This document shows, piece after piece, positions 1 through 13,100 of a DNA stretch of 64,000 nucleotides (positions are counted from its first letter, which is position 1; each line of letters starts with the position of its first letter). Position numbers and translations under genes: made by a program. A model generated the notes under the pieces. It saw only the letters and a list, made by a program, of their open reading frames with translations. It was not told where the DNA came from and made no database searches. Source of the DNA: Nephrocerus scutellatus. Lineage: Eukaryota; Arthropoda; Insecta; Diptera; Pipunculidae. The stretch is from positions 138,972,277 to 139,036,276 of the forward strand of contig OX352761.1 of NCBI GenBank assembly GCA_947095585.1. Direction: 5' to 3'.

Positions 1-789
1 CTAATTGCTGACATAAAGAACAGGGAGTTATTCCCCTTATATTTAATGTTTTTCGCGATGACGATCTTAACCGCCCCATTATAGACTCTCCCTGTCGATC
101 TGCTGGCTATTCACAACGAGTTAAACTCGTCTCGCACTGCTATTTTTTCGTCTTCCAAGCTCGATTTCATTTCAATAACAATAACACTACCCCGTATAGG
201 TCTCTGTACGTTATGTGTTGTTTCAATCAACCGTCTCAACCTATCAAAACGTACCAACTTGCTATTGATGCCATTGACGAAATAATCGACTCTTCTGACT
301 CCCTTGATGTTTTTTGCGCGACTTGAATTTGCCGCAACCGCACTGGACCCCATTAGACGACGAATCCTTTTTCATCGCTTCATAACCCAATCCAACTAAG
401 GAATGTCTCTTCGTAAATCGGCTTACAGACTCACTTCTATGCCAACTTATGGGCGTCCCTAACTACATGTCAAGATCAAGAGGAGTTCGCTCCTTACGAA
501 ACAAAAAATCAAGGTATGGGCAGCTTACGAAGTATTTACTTTCAATTTAATCTGCTTTGTAACTCTCTCTACCTGCGCTATCTTAATAGTTACAAGCTAA
601 TCTCATAAACGACTCTAAGTCCTAATTTCAATTCATCAACTATAAAAGGAAGTCCGACGACTACCCTCCATTACTATCTTACAAAAACATATCGTCAACC
701 GATCCACATACCAGAGCCAAATTTTTTGCTACCTTTTTCAAAAAAAATTTCGCCGGAAACTCCTTTGTACCGGACCTCTCTTATTTCAA

Positions 790-1080
790 TTACCTACTTA
801 TCTTTACCAATGGCCCCTTTCTCTCTCAAACTGTTGACCCTACTGTTATCGAAAATGATTTAAAAAATTTAACGATGAATTCTCACCTGGCCCAGATGGG
901 ATTCCTTCCATATTTCTCAAAAAATATTCCTCCAGACTCTTTCTCCCCCTTACTAACCTCTTTGGCCTATCCCTTTCACAAGCAGAATTTCGCCAAATTT
1001 GGAAGACCTCTTTCATATCCCCGATACACAAAAAGGTATCAAAGAAAGATGTAACTAATTATCGCCCATATCCCGCATGG
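790..1080 (+). mobile_element. Degenerate LINE reverse transcriptase fragment
   Basis: One plus-strand frame reads FSPGPDGIPSIFL and later FRQIWKTSFISPIHKK and NYRP, the first reverse transcriptase motifs of I/Jockey-type LINEs. Stops and shifts surround it. Bases 1-790 look like decayed upstream sequence of the same element but contain no motif I can defend. Confidence 0.7.
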
Positions 1081-3560
1081 AATCTTTTCGTGACCACGGC
1101 ATATTGAGCTACTCGGAGTTAAATTTCATGGTAACTTTGAAAGGTCCACACAATGTTGAAAGAATTTAATAGTGAATATTATGAATTTGAATAAATAGCC
1201 TAGCTCTCTCCGCAAAAAGTTAGGGCAGTTTAAATATTTTAAACCGTTGTAGTGAGCTTGGCAGTGATCGATCGATTTTGGGAATGTCTTAAGTTTTGTA
1301 TGGTGACAAACCCTACATTATTATATATTTTTCTATTTAAAAAAATATTATACCTCCTTTGAGCAAACTAAAATAAGAACAACTTTAGCGTCAAAATTAA
1401 AACAAAAGTTGCCGTTCCATTTCTTAAGGTTACTTCATCATCCGTTAGGATAATCCATGAATGTATTCTGTTTTCCTGTGCACCACCGGTCTACTCGTAC
1501 ACCATAAGCTCCTTGAAGTTTTGTTTTTGTAGATGGGAGAATGAAGTAACACGTCCAGCTATTTTAACCTGGTTTTCACTCGTTCCGAAACAGCAACCGT
1601 TGTGTCGTGTCTGTTGTTAATACTTACGGCTACAGATACATCACGGTGTGTAATCTTCAATTGTACAATTTCACAAATTACAAAGAGAAAAAAAGGAGTC
1701 AAAAATTGGACAGGTCTGAATCGCTTTCCAACAACAATACTGTGTTTCTACATTTCTGTGCCAGAACAGAAACCATCATCGGTATCATGTATCATGCGTA
1801 GGTATCTGTATATATTTGCATTGTTCCTTTGCTGTTATAACTGAGTGGATTCCAATGCAAAGTTATTCGTTCGTCCCACCTGCATATCCCAGCGTTGCAT
1901 CACTTCTTGCGCCACGTATATCTACAGTTCGGAATGCATTTCCACAATGGCATATTCCAAATGACTTCATCTTGATGATGCTCTAGGGAGTACGGCAAAA
2001 ACAGAGCAGCAAGTAGTTGTTGCGGTGGAGCTTTTTGAAGTGGATCCAGAAATGAGAGCTGACTGCGGAATGCACCAATCCCACGTCCCAATGCTACTAC
2101 GATCTGACGGTGTGTGAATCCATTGTAAAATTTGATTAATTGCCAGCATCCGTTTTCATCTTAAACCATATTTCATGTTCTAGGACTACTTTGTAATCCT
2201 CCATTGGTATATTTGCTCTTTAATATCAGCCCTCACACAAAGTCTCAGGGCCTTGAACGGTGGTAGCTGGTAGGTGTGGGTTGATAGCTGTTGTGCGCTG
2301 ATGGTATGCAGATATCTGGTGGCTTTGCGTTCATATTTTTTCTTTGTGCAGTGGCAAAAAGGCCTGGTAGTCAGAGTACATGTGGTGTGGAGGTAGCACA
2401 GTCAGTCACACAGTTATATGCCAATGGAGTCGTGATGCGCTCACGTGATGACTATCTCAAATTACCGATTGTAAGCTGGAACACATAACGTGGCCATGAC
2501 GACGTAGTCATTTGTATGCGGTTAACCTAATTCGCTGTACCCATTGCTCTCTGATGGTTTATTGACTGAGTAACGCAAGCCATCGCATAGATACACTAGT
2601 ACGAGCATGTTACCGATGATAACATTTGTTTTCTAGAACATCCCTGTTGATAGCAAGTAATCTAAGTATACTCGTAGCTGTACTTTTATTTTTTCCTACA
2701 TCATCCGAAAAAAAGTATCCGACCTTAAATTTTTTTATTTTTTTGCCTTGTTGTTTTGGATGCATTCGGTTAAGTTATTTTGTAAAAAAGACACATTTCA
2801 AAGATGAAGCAAAGTGGAATTTGGGTCGTGAAAAGTTAAATTTCACTGCGTCCCGTCCGCGTTGTTAACATTTTTCGAATTTATAAACTTTTTTTTTTGT
2901 TAATTTTGTGACTCAGCGAGCAAAATGAAATAATACGTATGGGCGCAATTTTAATGTTGTCCACTGAGCTGTTTGCTTACGTGCTATTTAAAAGCGTCAG
3001 AGAAGGGCTTCGGTTGAACTACACTGTAGCAATGCATTTACAATTGCTACGATTGTATAATTTGACTCTGCAGGATGATGTTTTAGAACACTCTTTTGGA
3101 AAGTAAATGTTAAGTAATTGCACAGAACATTACATTTAGTACGCTTAGGAATTTGTGACTTTGCAGTTAAATTATTTTTTTACGTTTTGCAGTTTTTGAG
3201 GAAGAGTGCAACCTATGGAAATTCACAAAAAATGGAGTAAGGTTGTCAGAGGCTTTGGAATAATTGTCAACATATAGCGCAATAAAAGTGGTTAAGTGTT
3301 GTTGACAAATCAAACTAGGGGAACTCTGCGCATAATTGAATTGAGTAAAGCACCTTATTTGTTTAACTTTGAATACTAATATTTTGTTATTGTTGAGTAC
3401 ACACAAGTTTGTGTTCAAAATAAACAATTTCAGATATGCTAATAATACTTGCATTGTTGGTCACTAGTCCGATGGATTTACGCCAAACAGAAATAGTATG
3501 AAACTTCATGGAGATCGTAATTTGGATCACACTTATCCTACATGTTACTGTAGCCTGGAC
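1081..3560. other. Intron sequence of gene A, nothing recognised
   Basis: AT-rich. The open frames here are short and have no family motif. No dynein AAA5 exon motif (LPGD.L, DPQ) was found on the minus strand. Confidence 0.6.
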
Positions 3561-3579
3561 TTTATATGAATTTTAAGCA

Positions 3580-5300
3580 GTGGTGCTCGCGACACTTGCG
3601 AAGGTTTCACTTAGCACACAACCGAAAACCGAAAAAATTTTAAACGAGCCAGAAATGATGGCAATGCTCATCCTCGGCGAGTCAAATTCGCCTACGAGAA
3701 AATTGAGGCAAAAAATACTACATATTGCTAGAGTTTTAAACGATCTCAACATTCACAAATCCGCTGGGCCAGATGGTATTTCCTCATTAGTTCTGAAGAG
3801 GTGTTCTTCCAAGCTGGCATTACCAATGCGTAAGCTTTTCCATCTATCCTTTTCTTATGGACTCTTCCCGAGAAGTTGGAAAACAGCCTTTGTCCAGCCC
3901 ATACCCAAAAAAGGCGAGCCGTCGTCTCCTTCTTCGTACCTACCCATAGCACTCTTACATCCATTCTTTCCAAGGTCATGGAAACGCTGATAAATTTTCA
4001 GCTCATGAAATATCTTGAAACCGTAGTGACCGGCAGTACGGATTTCGTGGGCAACGTTCCACTGGTGATTTGATGGTATATCTCACCGAACAGTCTTTGC
4101 ATCAATTTGGTGAAAGCAAAGCTGTTGCACTTGATATTTCTAAGCATTTGACAGAGTTTAGCATCAAGCTCTTTTGTCAAAAATGCGTGCCTTTGGTGTC
4201 GATGATAAACTGCTTCATTGGATTAGAAACTATCTTTTGGACCGCTTAATTCAAGTTTCTTTGGACCGATTCAAGTATGAAATACACCACATAAATGCTG
4301 GCGTTCCCCAGGGCTCTGTTCTGTCCCCGACACTCTTTCTCATTTTTATTAAACTTCTTAAACTTCTAATCCAATTTACTCCTTCGCTGACGACAGCACT
4401 CTCAGCTTCTCATATAAGTTTGAGGAACGTCTATCGGATGTGGAACTCGAACAACTTCGTATGTTAACCACGTTAAACTCTTACCTAGAGAGCATAATAA
4501 AATGGGGAGAAAACAATCGAGTAGAATTTAACGCTTCCAAAACCCAATGCTGTCTCCTGTCGTCCAAGCGAATCCCAAATCCCATGCCATTATCCATGAA
4601 TGGCACTTGCATCGAGGAAACTGAAAATCTCACAATTCTCGATAGCTTTGTTGGAATGACCACATATTTACCGTCGCCAAAAATGCTGCGAAATGTTTAG
4701 GTTTTCTAACCCGGTGCAAGAAATTTTTTCACTCCCTCTGACCTGGCTACTATCTACAAGGCCTTTATTCGCCCTAAACTTGAGTACAATTGTCATATCT
4801 GGTCTGGTGCTCCTAAAACCACCTTGCATCAACTAGATAGAATACAAAACCGTGCGATAAAACTTATCGGTGACGAAAACATTGCGAAATCAATAGATTC
4901 GCTTGAACACCGCAGGAACGTCTCCTGCTTGTCACTGTTTTATCGCTTCTTCCACCAGCGGTGCTCAAGAGAAATAGCCAGTTGCATGCCATCTCTCCTT
5001 GTATTCAACCGCAATACTCGTGGCGCTCTAAATGCACATCAGTTTACCCTTAAGCCCATCTTCGGACGTACAGTTAAATTCAGGGATTCGTTCTTCAGCC
5101 GTACAACACGTATGTGGAATGCTCTGCCAAGCTCTGTCTTTCCACATTACTATGATCCACAGACATTCAAGACACAAGCTCATAGACATCTCCTCTCTTC
5201 TTCTCCTTTTCTTAACGCCCACGCTGTGCCAAGCATATTGCCGAACATAATAAGGGTGCAACCCCTTTTTGCGTGCGCAAATTAAAAAAAAAAAAATGTG
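3580..5300 (+). mobile_element. LINE (CR1-like) copy 1, decayed
   Basis: The most complete copy of the window's main LINE family. Pieces in shifting frames: [54 protein letters not shown], then a C-terminal tail LDRIQNRAIKLIG and FRDSFFSRTTRMWNALPSS, ending at a poly(A) run near 5283. The YADD box region is damaged. Inside gene A's last visible intron, opposite to it. Clade assignment is by motif only. Confidence 0.88.
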
Positions 5301-5329
5301 AATTCTCAAATCTTGAATACACAACGTGC

Positions 5330-5830
5330 AAAGTTTGAATAAAATTCAAATTTTTAAAAATATTTATATGGGAGCACCTAAGTCCAGGGACACAATCACT
5401 TACAAATTTTTACAGAAGTCTTTTAATCGAAGATAGACATGGGTACAAAATTTCAAGAAAATTAAACCTTAAAAAAATTATTACCTGGGGCCCGATCACT
5501 TAAAATTTTTCACAAACATTGTTGTCCATCGAAGACGAACATGTGCATAAAATTTGAAGAAAATCGGATATGTTTTTTTATAAAATTTGTATGGGTGGCC
5601 CCCGACCCCGGGCCAGATCACTTCCAAGTTTATACAAAAAGTGTTGTCCATTAGAAATATACGTGCGTATATAATTTGAAGAAATTCGGTTTAATTTTGT
5701 AAGAGGGGCCCCAAATTTTAATAGAAAGTGTTGTCGTCAGAGATACACATGTGTGCAAAGTTTCAATAAAATCGGGCTTTTGGAAGTGGGTTAAAAATTG
5801 ATCACAAGTTTCTATAGAGAATGGTGGTGG
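5330..5830 (+). repeat. Modular non-coding repeat family R1, copy 1
   Basis: Repeats of about 100-150 bp with the boxes ACACATGTG(T), gtgttgtc, gcccc..cgaccc and AAATCGGGC, shared with copies near 17.6, 22.0, 23.0, 25.1, 33.2 and 53.0 kb. Ends in aagtgggttaaaaattgatc. It directly follows the LINE poly(A) tail. Confidence 0.75.
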
Positions 5831-6740
5831 TGGTACAAGACAGGGTGCTGCACAGCTTAGGTAGCCGTGTGGCTTAAGACAATCTCAAGCTAACAACGTT
5901 ATTAAGAAAATGTTTGCAGTAACTTCAATGAGAACGATAAAAAGACCAATAAAAAGGATAACGATTCGTAATTTCATGAAGGTGATTTTTTTACAGAAAT
6001 TTATTTCCTTGATTGCACCTTTAACCTATCAACACCAATCGCACATTCTGCTCAAGATGTGCTCCATAAGATAAACTAAAGCAATCCGAGAATCTCGCAT
6101 ATGTGTGTGATACGAGTAACTGTGGTATACGATTCTACAACTACGGATTGGATGAAGGCATGTGAAAGCTCACTTCTTTCCAGTGAAAAGTGCCAAATGG
6201 AAATGTTCTTCTTATGGCAACCACTTCTCTACCTCTACAGCATTTCGATTCGTTTTGAATTTTTCACAAATTCAACGCATTCGAGCTTGATGGTTAATCT
6301 TCTAATACGTTTTACTCCCCAGAATGCATGACTGGACCTGTATGGAGTGTGGACGTGAAGTGAGTGCATTATTTCTATTTTCTCATCATGTACGATGTAC
6401 ATAACACTGTGAGTATTTTGGACTTCATCAAGTTTCGCTTGCTAAGGAAGGAAGAATCGTGGATGTGAATTGAATTTGACGGCGTAAGGACGAATAGACG
6501 AACAGGATATCTTCTTTCTTTAATCAAACGATTTTTTGCTTCTTTATTTGATTTTTACATTCTGTGAACCTAGATGTTGAGAAGGGTAGTAGTTACTCTT
6601 AACTGTTTTAAGGTTTCTCTATCAGTGAATAGATATGGCTCTGCGGTCGAGTGTTCTTAACCTAAAGAATACACTTCAAAATTATAGCATGACAATAAAA
6701 TGAAAATCATTCCCATTCCGTACCTTAATGGACAACATAC
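5831..6740. other. Intron sequence of gene A, nothing recognised
   Basis: AT-rich; the only feature is the splice donor gtatgt at its right end (6740, minus strand). Confidence 0.6.
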
Positions 6741-7105
6741 CTGAAAACTGACTCCCTCCATCGGATATTCTCGTTGGCGAGACCATTTATTAGGCGGTGG
6801 GCCAAATCAATTGTAAACGACGTCTGATCGGCGTCGCGTTGGCATTTCTGTTTTTCGGCAACAGCCTCTTCGAACTCTGCCTGAATTTCAGACAATTTCC
6901 CCTCGAGATCGGTGATTTGCGTCTTCAAGAATTCGAGTCGTCGCCGTGCTTCAAGAAGCTCATCTTGAGAGTCTTGCAGGGCTTGTTGCTTTGGTCCGAC
7001 AATCAAAAACACTTGATGATATCGATGTATATTAATAACCCAGGCGCAAAGGCCAGCAGCAGCAACAGACTTCTGAACAATTTTGTCAGGATTAAATTCG
7101 GGGTC
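6741..7105 (-). CDS. Gene A exon 25 (microtubule-binding domain end, stalk helix 2); last exon visible
   Basis: Acceptor tttacag in phase 0, donor TTTTCAG|gtatgt in phase 2, the same position and phase as gene B's donor at 53735. It contains [23 protein letters not shown], the second coiled coil and [13 protein letters not shown]. The next exon (AAA5 start, LPGDILL in gene B) was not found down to base 1. Confidence 0.95.
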
Positions 7106-10100
7106 CTGTAAACATAGGGTGCATGCAAAATATGTGGAACATATAGCTGTGTTAGCAAGAACCCACCTTCAAGTATTCCTGCAGAACTTCAATTATATTC
7201 GGGTGAATGTTGTCTTTATTGTAGTTGACCAAATCGCTGAGAAATTGATCCACTCGAACCATCATCAATTTTGCCGCCCTCCAATTACGGTCTCGTGGAA
7301 TCTTGCCGTTTGTGGCGAGCAAGACCATGACTGCAGCACAGACGTTCACCACAGCTTTCGGCGGTGAGCCAAAGGATTTTAGCTCGGTGAGATTATTCTT
7401 ATTGAGCGTGTTCAGGGCTGCCTGAGCTGCCACCAGAGCCGGTTCGGCCTTACGTAAGTCCTCTTCGCACATTTTTGTTTTAATTGAAACATCCTCTTCG
7501 ATGATGCGGACGCGTTTCTCCTCCTCGGAGGCGGTGAACTTTTCCCTCTTAACTTTCTCACTTTCGGCACTGACAATCACAATGAGCTTATCGGCGGCCA
7601 CATTTTTCGCCGTTAACTCCGTTTCCTGAACTGCAAGTTGATTCTATATCGGAAAACAACTGAAACTGAATAAACTGAAATGGCTGTCCTGCTTCTGAAC
7701 AAATATCTGACCAAAATTTCACAAACATAAATATTCAGGAATCCTTTTCTGGCATTCAGCAGCATTCAGGTATGATTTGCGGCGGTTTTTGCTTCGCTTT
7801 AAGGTGGAAAAAGGATGACTTTGTCATAAAACGCATGACCGAGTAATTGGCTCAATTTTCACACTCGCGTAGATTTAATTAACAACGCAACGAAAGCGAG
7901 AAAGCGACGTAGTGAAGAGCAACACATTTGCTCGTTTTGCGGGCGGAATAATTAAATTTTATGTGCGCGACTCGATGCTACGCTTCGTGTCTTGTCCTTT
8001 GTTGTATGGCCGCCGTCACTGATGCCCGGACAGCAAAATCGGTAAATAAATTTATGCTAATTTCGAAGGATTGTAGAAAAATTCGCATCAGATATATAAC
8101 AGAACATTTGTTATTCGGCAGTTCTCAGTTTGAGTCGCCAACAAAGGATAACGAAAAAATTGGATAGCTTTAAATCCGGGTTTATAGATCTTACTGCGGA
8201 TTAATTAATTACAAAATTGAATTTAGAAATTTTAAAGAGTACCTTTATACCGCTGTAATCCTGTAACATATTTTCATCAATACATTGAGATTGTCGAACC
8301 AATTTTCGATATATTTCCTTTAAGGCTAAGATATTTTTTTCCTGTCCATCTATCTAATAATGCTTGGATAAATCCAGTGTTTACTGATGTGTGTAACATT
8401 AAGTCAGGAACTTTTTATGTATTAACTATTAACTAACCATCGAATATGGTGGTCGGTGCAGTAATGCCTTTTACTTCCATGTCACGAGGCCAATGATGCA
8501 AACCATCGTCTGATTAAAATTGTTCACCTAATTGACACACCATAAACCAAAGACACCACAAACAAACATAAGAGAAGGCGTAGTTTCGGACATAACATAG
8601 TTACACATGGACACTACTCCGCTTTAGAGGAGCGAGAAATCGGACTGAAAGAAAACCCGAAAAACCGGTCGACATATCTCCAGGACGACAAGTAGCAGAG
8701 CTTCGTATAATTCTTAAGCAAAATAATCATACAACAATGAAAAATGTGGTATTGACAATGACTTATTGTACAGTGAACTGTGTTTAGGTTCAGGTTTAAA
8801 AAACTGAAGGACCTACGACTTATTGGGTTATTCTGGTCAATTCGTTAGTAAGGATAAGAAAATCAAATTTAGTCTCAATGGATCAGTAAATTTTTTCATT
8901 TTTTGAATGTTTGTCCTAAAGAAGAAAAAAATATAGTCTTCCCAGATGGGCTTATTGCCAAAAGGAAACCGACCTACTTAGACCAATGATGGTCCATTGT
9001 GATGCCACGTGGATCGAGAAGATTTCTCAATCTACTCGTTGAACCAGCTGGAGCTTCGAATCAAGCGTAGGAGACTTTTGATATCAGCGCTTGACAAATC
9101 GGTAAGGTCGTTGTAAGAGAAGTCTTCCAAATGGGGCTTACGTTTTAGAGAAAGAGCTGTGCATGTGCAGAGAAAGTGAAGAATGGTCTATTCCTCCTCA
9201 TCGTCTATGGAGCTTCAGCAGAAGTCATTTGAAATTAAACCAAGCCTTCGGCATGCTGCCTATAAGACAGTGCCCAGTAATGACACCTATTGTAGCACTT
9301 ATGTGTAATCTGTTTAGAGAGATCAAACACTTGGAGCGTTTCGGATACATCTCCATAAGAGATGGTCGGCAGTCTAGAGCTACAATAGAGTTCATAAAGA
9401 CTGATTCTATGGATCTCAAAGCAGCTTGACTATCCGAGAAGATGCGGATATCCTTAGTGGATATAAATTTTCTCTTCTGCCAAGACAGGAATTCGTTTAA
9501 CGCCATGATAAGGACACTGCAGTGACACTGCGGAAGACGGAATGAGAGACTAAAATTTAGCCTTTTCGAGAAAACACCTCCGCCTACCCCAACATTAGTT
9601 TTTGAACCGTAAGTATAAAAACTGACTGATTGAAGACCCCATCTGTTACCGAGTGTTTAGAGCTTATTTTTCTGTCCAGAATGAGACCCAGGTATTTGCC
9701 TTAATCAAAGGAAGATAACCTTGTATCCTTTATAGAGGGTGGGTCAACATGTGGAATTTTATATTTTCTAGTGAAGAGAACTAGTTCTGCTTTGTGGGGT
9801 TTACTCCCAAACCAATACGATCTGCCCAAATAAAAAAGGGTGGAACATGCAAAATGTGCTATACAAAGATTCATCGTTATCATATTTGGCTATGAAACGG
9901 AATCATGTCGTCCTGAAATAAAATCTATCGACCGGATCTGATTTCGAGTCGATGTCATCCCTTTTGGCATCCGTAAAGTATGGCCGTCCTGGTCTACGCG
10001 CCATCCTTTCTCGCATAGGCTTGGCTTACCTCACTGTAGTGTTCCATAAAACGCACTGCAAATGACCTGATCGGGAGCCTACTCGCTCACAGGAGCCTAC

Positions 10101-13100
10101 CGAGTATATATCACTTTACGATATCTTTGTTGGCATGTGCGTATTTCTGCTACCATTCTATTATCGACTGCTAAAATTGACCTGGGATATAGTTAAGGGT
10201 AGAATTACGACGTCAAATTTGGCTCAACCAATTTTTGAGGGTTCAATTTTGGAACTTCTGCTCGCAGACTTTATTGTGCTTCATATATGTTCACTTCCAA
10301 ATTTCGTACCACCCGCTTGATCTGGATGAAAGCTTCCTGAAGAGCTCTGGGTATCTTTACTTGACTTAAAACACTGATCATGGTCAACCAACAAAGTCGT
10401 GACAGTTTATTTAGGAAGCCGAAATATAGCATATCTTTAGAAGATTATACTTAGGAGTCAGAATATGCTATTATAGGCAGACTTAAGTCTGTAGTGGTGT
10501 AGTGAGTTTTGGAACTCTAGACATTTCTTCATTCCCTGCCTAAGCTGTTGATTTTTCTGTGATGAGCCACACTGACTTTAGTGTACATAGGCTATCTTGT
10601 CCATGGGGATATAGGAAAACATAGTATAGGAATTATATGACGATAATTGCTGCATGTTGTGATAATCTTCGCAATGTTTTCGCAAAATTATAACGTCTTT
10701 AAAGGAATAATTGCTGCTTAACATTATGCGTTGCCAGGAACTTGTTTGTAGTCTATAAATTTGTATCTTCAATACGATTGATTCATCGAACTCAATTAAA
10801 GGGGATTAACACAATTGCGAGCAAACAAATCATCAGAACAACAAAATGGTTAAATTGTTCCGAATGAATGAAATCCCCAAACACAAGTGCATCAGAGTAT
10901 GCAAAAATCACAACTCACCTTCAATGTGTCCACCTGACGGGCACATTCAGCCAACTTGGCCATCCCACTTTCAAGGCGATTAATTCGACTCGTATGCTCG
11001 CCGGATTTGTCTACAAGCAGCTTTCGGTACAGGAAAATATATTCGAGAAAAGTTTTCGGAGTCGTGTAGTTGAATCTCTTTTCATTTTGCAGATAAATTT
11101 TCGATATCTGATTAACAGTCCCATGGACATAGGCCATAAAGCTTCCGATTGGATCGACTATATTGCACTGCATGACAAACAAACAAAAACAAAAAACAAC
11201 AACAAATAATCAGATGCAAGCCAACTTAACCCACTTACCGGCAGTACATAATCGATTTCCGATAGGAATTTTTTCGACACGGACTCCAGTGCTGTTTTGG
11301 GCCATGCATGAAACCAATCGATGCTCGTGCGACTTATAATGGCGGGAAATTTTCGAGCACGTACACGCAATGTAGGACCGACGGGCGAAAAGCACAGAAC
11401 CACCTTCAGTAGACGGCGAACTTTTTCAATGAAAAAATGCCAACAATTGTCCTTTGTGTCGAGACTGCCACTCTGTTTCACCTCGTTGCGAATACCATTG
11501 ACAACTGCTTCGAATTGATCGTCAGTGAATAGATCGGGAATGTCGCCCGACGCCAACATGTCATTGCACAGCGTTAGAATGGATTCGTCGGGAATCTGCA
11601 CGTCGGACATCAGAAAGACAGATGCGACATTTTTCAGGCCCACTTTCAAGTATAGTCCAGCAATTTCATCCTTCATGTCCTGCAGACAAAAGCCACGTTT
11701 AACTTGGATTTGAAAGACGCTCAGTGATGAGATAAAAGATGCCAAACGAGCGAGAGTCTGCTTTCCAGAGCCGCCCACTCCAATCAGCAAAGCGTTACCG
11801 CGCGGGCTTTCCAAAATGCGGTTAATTCTGTGGAAATGATGTAATTGTTAGTTTTTTTTTTGGCTTTTTGAAATCTTAAACTAAGCGTTGCCTTTAGAGG
11901 AATCTATCTATAAACCTTTATTTGAAAATTGCCATATGAAAAGTCTGAACAAACTAAGTGTAAGCCAATGAGTTTACATTATCAATAAAATCGGTAAATA
12001 CTAAATACGACATGCAATGTACTTACGCACAAGGGTGGATCGGTTGATGTTTCAAAAAAAAGCCAGTCACTGACCCAAAATTGTAGCCTAAAGAAATTCG
12101 GGCGATGCGGTTCCTGATCATCACCCTGATGTGCGTTCTATTGATGCTCTTGGTCGTATTTACACAGTTCATCCGAAAAATGACGAATGCTTCTACTTGC
12201 GGTTGTGACTCGAGAATTGGAACGTGAACGTGAATACGATCGAAATGCATTGACACAATCAGTTCGAACGAATGTAGCACTGTTAAACCCCCAACAGAAG
12301 GAAGGGTTCGATACGTTAATGGAGGCAATTGATGATGGAAACGGTGGCTTATTTTTCCTCGGTGCGCTCGGTGGAACTGGGAAGACATTCCTTATTCTAC
12401 TATTCGTGCGAGATTACTGTAGCAGCTACTTCTTCTGGGATAGCGGCCACGTTGCTAGAAGGATGCTAAACGGCTCATTCAGCGTTGAAATTGCCGTTAA
12501 ACCTTCAAACGACTGAAAAACCGACAGGCAACAATGCTAAACACTCAGCAATGCCAAAGTTTTGGTAGCAGGTAAAATCATCATCTGGGATGTATACACG
12601 TTGTCGCACCTGATAACAAAAAGAAAAATGTCACAAGGTGCTTCAATGAAGGGAATCGACCCGAGTGTAACCCTTCAAGCAAATAATTTAAAAGAAAGTA
12701 GTGCAACAATGATACGCGAATCATTTCGATTCACTTCAGTAAAGCAAATGCCTTAATGCAACGTGAATTAAATTAATTTCAATGTAATTTAAATACATTT
12801 CACATTGATTTTTAAACATTTATTAAAATTAATTTATTTTGAGTATTCAGTTTGTCTTAATAAAAAACAGAATTTAAGTCAGCTAATAAGTTAACACGAC
12901 GAAATTCGTCGGGTCAGCTATTTTATACATAAATCCCAGGAAAACGGAATGTTTTCTGTTTTTCTTCCAATTTTCCAATTTTACTGGTTCCTATAATCAT
13001 TTCCGGACTATTACGAACATTATAAAAGAAAAATGAGCCAAATCGGTCCAGTCTTTTAGCCTTGAAAAGGTAACATACAGACAAAGTTACTTTCACATTT

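Noticed and set aside
111..353. 80-codon minus-strand frame near the left edge as a possible gene A exon
   Set aside because: It has no dynein motif and no suitable splice sites in phase; it lies in decayed retroelement sequence.
3746..3979. Minus-strand frame opposite the LINE at 3.6 kb, and similar frames at 4481-4663 and 5028-5324
   Set aside because: Shadows of LINE reverse transcriptase coding sequence on the plus strand.
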